In this document: positions 60,441 through 64,000 of the stretch, piece by piece
Layout: each line of letters begins with the position of its first letter
Position numbering within the stretch: the stretch's first letter is position 1
Origin: LD21 sp963715785
Lineage (GTDB): Bacteria; Bacteroidota; Bacteroidia; Bacteroidales; VadinHA17
Assembly: GCA_963715785.1 (NCBI GenBank)
Contig: OY970276.1
Location: 2,542,001-2,606,000 of the forward strand
Length of the DNA: 64,000 nucleotides
Direction of reading: 5' to 3'
The notes under the pieces: generated by a model
Database searches by the model: none
What the model was told of the DNA's origin: nothing
The model's input: the letters and a program-made list of their open reading frames with translations, nothing else
Made by a program: the position numbers and the translations under genes

Positions 60441-63410
60441 ATGACCATTATTGAAGGAATTATGGATCTTCAGCAGTACGATTTTACTGATACATCCTTC
60501 GATCTCCTCATGCAGAAGCGGATACACCGTGTGCTGGTAATATGCAGCAATTATGATAACTACATGCTGGAGGAGGATGGAAGGATTGATGAGCAGATCT
60601 TTAATGAGTATGCTTCTCTCAACCTGAGATATCCTCCCACGTTTGTTCAGACTGATAATGCGGAAGATGCCTTCAATATCCTGCAGGAAGGAAATGTTGA
60701 CCTGGTAATTTCAATGCTCAGCCTCAAGGGCACCGATGTCTTTGCCCTGGCAAAGAGGATTAAAACCAAGTACGAGAATATCCCCATAGTGGTTCTTACA
60801 TATTTCTCACGGGAGGTATCGCTGAGGCTTGAAGGGGAGGATCTGAGCGCAATTGATTATGTTTTCTGCTGGCTGGGTGATGCTTCCCTGATACTGGCCA
60901 TTATAAAGCTGATAGAAGATAAAATGAATGCTTATTACGACATAGAGCATATCGGCGTTCAGGCAATCATCCTGGTTGAAAACTCAATTCGATATATATC
61001 CTCTTATCTGCCAAATATATACAAGATTGTTCTTCTGCAATCACTTGATTTTCAACGCGAAGCTCTGAACGAGCATCAGAGAATGCTCAAAATGCGCGGC
61101 CGTCCTAAAATCCTCCTGGCAAACAATTTCAATGATGCTCTTGATCTGTATAAGAAATATAAATATAATGTTCTTGGTGTAATTTCAGATATTAGCTATA
61201 AGAGAGATAATATCCCCGATGAAAGTGCAGGGATTGAGTTATGTAAGGTCGTAATGGCCGATGATGATAAGGTTCCGTTCCTGATCCAGTCATCGAGTAC
61301 AAAGCATAAAAAGATGGCAGAAGAACTTGGAGCAGGGTTCATAAACAAATATTCAAAATCCCTGTCCCTGGAATTAAGAAATTTTATTATTCAGAACCTG
61401 GCATTCGGTCCTTTCGTCTTCAGGAACCCTGTAACACTTGAACCTATAGCCATTGCCACCGACCTTCAGAGTCTTCAGCAGAAATTACTTACAATTCCAG
61501 ATAACACCCTAGAATATCATGCTACCCGGAATCATTTTTCAAAATGGCTTAATGCAAGAGCACTTTTCCCGGTGGCCCAGATGTTCAAATACATCAGAAA
61601 AGAGGATTTCGACACTATGGATGAGATGCGGCGATTTCTTTACGTTGCAATATCAAGCTTCAGACTGGGAAAGGGAAGGGGAGTTATTGCCAAGTTCGAT
61701 AAGAGCAGTTTCGATGAATACCAGATATTTTCGCGTATCGGAGAAGGATCAATAGGCGGCAAAGCCAGAGGACTTGCCTTTATCAACAGCATAATTAAAA
61801 ATAATAAGCTGTTCAACAAATTCAGCGATGTTCTGATTACGATTCCCAGAACTGTAGTATTAAGTACTGATATTTTTGACGAGTTCATGGATCAGAATAA
61901 CCTCTACACCGTTGCCCTGTCTGATCTTTCTGACTATGACATCCTGAAGAGATTTGTAGATGCTGAGCTTCCCGGACATGTGTACCAGGATTTTTATGCT
62001 TTCCTTGCTGTGTCGAAAGACTCCCCTATTGCCGTCCGCTCTTCAAGCAAACTTGAAGATTCACATTATCAGCCATTTGCTGGTGTATATTCCACTTATA
62101 TGATACCCAGGGTGCCGGATAATAAACAGATGGTCAAAATGCTCTCCGATGCAATCAAAGAGGTTTATGCTTCCGTTTTCTACAAAGCCAGCAAGGCTTA
62201 TATGTCGGCAACTGCAAATGTCATTGACGAAGAAAAGATGGGCATTATTCTGCAGGAAGTCTGCGGAAACAGACACGGTGAGATATTTTATCCTACTTTA
62301 TCAGGTGTTGCCAGATCAATAAATTATTACCCTATAGGATCGGAAAAAGCTGAAGATGGCATAGTGAATATTGCCTTCGGCCTGGGAAAGCTGATAGTGG
62401 AAGGGGGCTTGTCGCTAAGGTTTTCACCTAAATATCCGAAAAAGATACTTCAGCTATCTTCCCCCGATGCTGCAATTAGAGATTCTCAGAAAGAATTTTG
62501 TGCCCTTGATCTTAATGTTGAGAGTTTTATACCATCAACCGATGATGGAGTGAATATCCTCAGGATTGATGTCAGGAAACTTGAAAATGAGCCGGCTCTG
62601 AAGTATATTGCTTCAACATACGACAGAAACAACAATGTTCTCAGGGATGGGATAAGCACTCCCGGAAAGCGGGTGATCACCTTCTCAAATATACTTCAGC
62701 ATAAGACATTCCCTTTAGCTGAGATATTAAGTGCTCTCCTTGAGATTGGACAGGAAGAGATGAATAACCCTGTTGAGATAGAATTCGCGGCAAATCTTGA
62801 AACTCCTGCCGGCACTCCAAAAATATTCAATTTTCTGCAAATCAGGCCGATAGTTCACAGTGAGGAGGCCCATAATATAAATCTTGACCATATCAGGCCT
62901 GAGGATACGATCATATATTCGGAATCAGCACTGGGAAATGGTCTTTTTAAAGGTATCTATGATCTTGTTTATCTAAAGCCTGAGTCATTTAGCGCATCCA
63001 ATAACAAGAGTGTTGCGGTTGAAATTGAGAAAATCAACAGTCTTTTTGTAAAACAAGGGAAAGGATACATATTGATAGGCCCGGGACGATGGGGTTCAAC
63101 CGACCCCTGGCTGGGAGTCCCTGTAAAGTGGCCACAGATTTCTGCAGCCAGAATCATAATAGAATCCGGATTAAAGAACTACAGAATTGATCCGAGTCAG
63201 GGGACACATTTTTTTCAGAATCTCACTTCGTTCCGGGTCGGATATTTTACTATAAATCCTTATATCAATGAAGGCTATTATGATGTGGATTATTTAAATA
63301 AATTGAATGTTATTTATGAAGACAGCTATATCAGGCATGTTAGATTTAATAATCCACTTGAAATTATGATAGACGGAAAGAAACACAGAGGTGTAATCTT
63401 AAAGCCTTGA
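60441..63410 (+). CDS. Dual receiver-like / PPDK-type ATP-grasp fusion protein (copy B)
   Basis: A 989-residue paralogue of copy A lacking its N-terminal GAF-like region. Receiver-like domain 1 (about 27-165) has Ser at the Asp position (VISMLSLKG); receiver-like domain 2 (about 173-320) keeps Asp250 (VISDISYK) and Lys303 (FINKYS). The linker (about 322-425) shares YHATRNHFSKWLNAR with copy A's YHSMKNHFSLWLMAR. The ATP-grasp domain starts at about 430 (GEGSIGGKARGLAF, AVRSSSKLEDS, VEIEFAAN, LQIRPIV, with the Arg that is Lys in copy A). The C-terminal module has GPGRWGSTDPWLG and QGTHFFQNLTS. The start could be 60441 or the ATG at 60462. Function unknown. Confidence 0.75.
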   Translation: MTIIEGIMDLQQYDFTDTSFDLLMQKRIHRVLVICSNYDNYMLEEDGRIDEQIFNEYASLNLRYPPTFVQTDNAEDAFNILQEGNVDLVISMLSLKGTDVFALAKRIKTKYENIPIVVLTYFSREVSLRLEGEDLSAIDYVFCWLGDASLILAIIKLIEDKMNAYYDIEHIGVQAIILVENSIRYISSYLPNIYKIVLLQSLDFQREALNEHQRMLKMRGRPKILLANNFNDALDLYKKYKYNVLGVISDISYKRDNIPDESAGIELCKVVMADDDKVPFLIQSSSTKHKKMAEELGAGFINKYSKSLSLELRNFIIQNLAFGPFVFRNPVTLEPIAIATDLQSLQQKLLTIPDNTLEYHATRNHFSKWLNARALFPVAQMFKYIRKEDFDTMDEMRRFLYVAISSFRLGKGRGVIAKFDKSSFDEYQIFSRIGEGSIGGKARGLAFINSIIKNNKLFNKFSDVLITIPRTVVLSTDIFDEFMDQNNLYTVALSDLSDYDILKRFVDAELPGHVYQDFYAFLAVSKDSPIAVRSSSKLEDSHYQPFAGVYSTYMIPRVPDNKQMVKMLSDAIKEVYASVFYKASKAYMSATANVIDEEKMGIILQEVCGNRHGEIFYPTLSGVARSINYYPIGSEKAEDGIVNIAFGLGKLIVEGGLSLRFSPKYPKKILQLSSPDAAIRDSQKEFCALDLNVESFIPSTDDGVNILRIDVRKLENEPALKYIASTYDRNNNVLRDGISTPGKRVITFSNILQHKTFPLAEILSALLEIGQEEMNNPVEIEFAANLETPAGTPKIFNFLQIRPIVHSEEAHNINLDHIRPEDTIIYSESALGNGLFKGIYDLVYLKPESFSASNNKSVAVEIEKINSLFVKQGKGYILIGPGRWGSTDPWLGVPVKWPQISAARIIIESGLKNYRIDPSQGTHFFQNLTSFRVGYFTINPYINEGYYDVDYLNKLNVIYEDSYIRHVRFNNPLEIMIDGKKHRGVILKP

Positions 63411-63506
63411 ATGCATTTCGGATGAGACTTTCTTCAAACACAATGCGAATGTTCAGATAGCCGCTTTTCATCAGCCTAAGAATCTCTGCTGCAGCAGTTG
63501 TATGTT

Positions 63507-64000
63507 TTATATTACGAATGATGCACTTTCCGTAACCAGTTCCCTGTTTACCTTTTTTATAAGTCCGGAAAGAACGCAGCCAGGACCAACTTCGATGAAT
63601 GAAGTCGCCCCGTCGCCGATCATATTTATTACGCTTTGCGTCCATCGTACGGGAGAAGTAAGCTGTAACACCAGGTTAGCTTTTATTGCTTCAGGATCGC
63701 TGGATGGTTTCGCATTAACATTCTGATAAACAGGGCATACAGGTTTGCTGAATGTTGTACTGTTAATGGCTTTTTCAAGCTCAAGCCTGGCGGGCTCCAT
63801 AAGAGGAGAATGAAACGCGCCACCAACCGATAGTTTAATGGCCCTTTTGGCGCCCTTCTCTTTCAGCAGCTCTATAGCTTTATCTATGCCTTCATTTGAG
63901 CCGGATATTACTATCTGCCCCGGACTATTATAATTTGCCGGAACGACAACTTCATTTATTGATGCGCAAACGTCCTCTACAATCTGGTCATCCAGGCCCA
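63507..64000 (-). CDS. fabD: Malonyl-CoA:ACP transacylase, C-terminal part (5' end beyond the window)
   Basis: Loads malonyl groups onto ACP for fatty acid synthesis. The visible 164 residues, read from the window edge toward 63507, include VVVPANYNSPGQIVISGSNEG, the catalytic-His segment VGGAFHSPLMEPA, the hallmark PVCPVYQNVNAKP, and a C-terminal VEVGPG-like FIEVGPGCVLSGLIKK. The active-site Ser motif GHSLGE lies outside the window. The gene is convergent with the ATP-grasp gene; the 96-base gap between them (63411-63506) holds no recognised feature. Confidence 0.93.
   Translation of the reverse strand, partial: GLDDQIVEDVCASINEVVVPANYNSPGQIVISGSNEGIDKAIELLKEKGAKRAIKLSVGGAFHSPLMEPARLELEKAINSTTFSKPVCPVYQNVNAKPSSDPEAIKANLVLQLTSPVRWTQSVINMIGDGATSFIEVGPGCVLSGLIKKVNRELVTESASFVI

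Noticed and set aside
56983..63410. Ordinary phosphoenolpyruvate synthase pair
   Set aside because: The GGxTSHAA-type phosphohistidine segment and the PEP-binding barrel are absent from both proteins.
63364..63645. 93-residue minus-strand frame covering the fabD end and gap
   Set aside because: It overlaps the strongly supported fabD frame in another phase and has no family features.

Overview
The window is an AT-rich, gene-dense stretch of a Bacteroidota chromosome. This rests on gene content: gliding/T9SS genes (gldD, gldE, porG, a protease with a type A sorting domain), a Bacteroidota-type GGGP synthase, PafA- and DUF6089-like proteins, and the syntenic block nadK-barrel-porG-uppS-bamA-ompH-ompH-murI. 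It also rests on -33 TTTG / -7 TAnnTTTG promoter elements with about 19 bases between them, and the near absence of Shine-Dalgarno sequences. A KorAB 2-oxoacid:ferredoxin oxidoreductase fits an anaerobic or microaerophilic relative of the Bacteroidales/Marinilabiliales, but the exact lineage cannot be fixed from this sequence alone. No rRNA, tRNA, CRISPR array, transposase or prophage gene was found.

Layout. 0-8 kb: tail of an unknown gene with its terminator, a UbiD-family decarboxylase, a SpoIIE-type phosphatase convergent with a degenerate histidine kinase-receiver hybrid, two exported unknowns, a DUF4870 protein and a PPK2 polyphosphate kinase. 8-11 kb: hisS and hutH, separated by inverted-repeat elements. 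11-13 kb: ECF sigma operon 1 (sigma, probable anti-sigma, Spy-like periplasmic protein). 13-17.5 kb: ychF, a T9SS-exported M14 peptidase and a PafA-like protein with altered active-site residues. 17.5-21.5 kb (minus): ssb-gldE-gldD-PPTase-GGGP synthase operon. 21.8-26 kb: HU, a 29-residue basic bS22/COX24-like protein, rng and dsbD. 26-28 kb: ECF operon 2. 28-31.5 kb: lnt, a DMT exporter, a LysE exporter and then a candidate small RNA. 31.8-36.4 kb: dipeptidase, VOC protein, SDR and an acyltransferase. 36.6-42.2 kb (minus): hslR, pth, rplY/ctc, prs, engB, a YwqK-like lipoprotein, manA and a Dabb protein. 42.4-45.3 kb: udk, an exonuclease, a hydrolase and pdxJ. 45.4-53.8 kb: the CBS-nadK-porG-uppS-bamA-ompH-murI envelope cluster, in which bamA carries an apparent frameshift. 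53.9-63.4 kb: korA-korB followed by two large paralogous proteins that join two receiver-like domains to a PPDK-type ATP-grasp domain. 63.5-64 kb: the 3' end of fabD.

The most unusual content is the tandem receiver/ATP-grasp pair (56983-63410) beside korAB. Both proteins keep the nucleotide-binding landmarks of PEP synthase/PPDK but lack its phosphohistidine and PEP-binding domains, and end instead in a conserved C-terminal module. Other points worth a second look are the bamA frameshift, the PafA-like protein with lost metal ligands, the kinase without a visible ATP-binding box, a promoter-plus-terminator small RNA candidate at 31.6 kb, a repeat that has become the C-terminus of Pth, and several intergenic repeat families.
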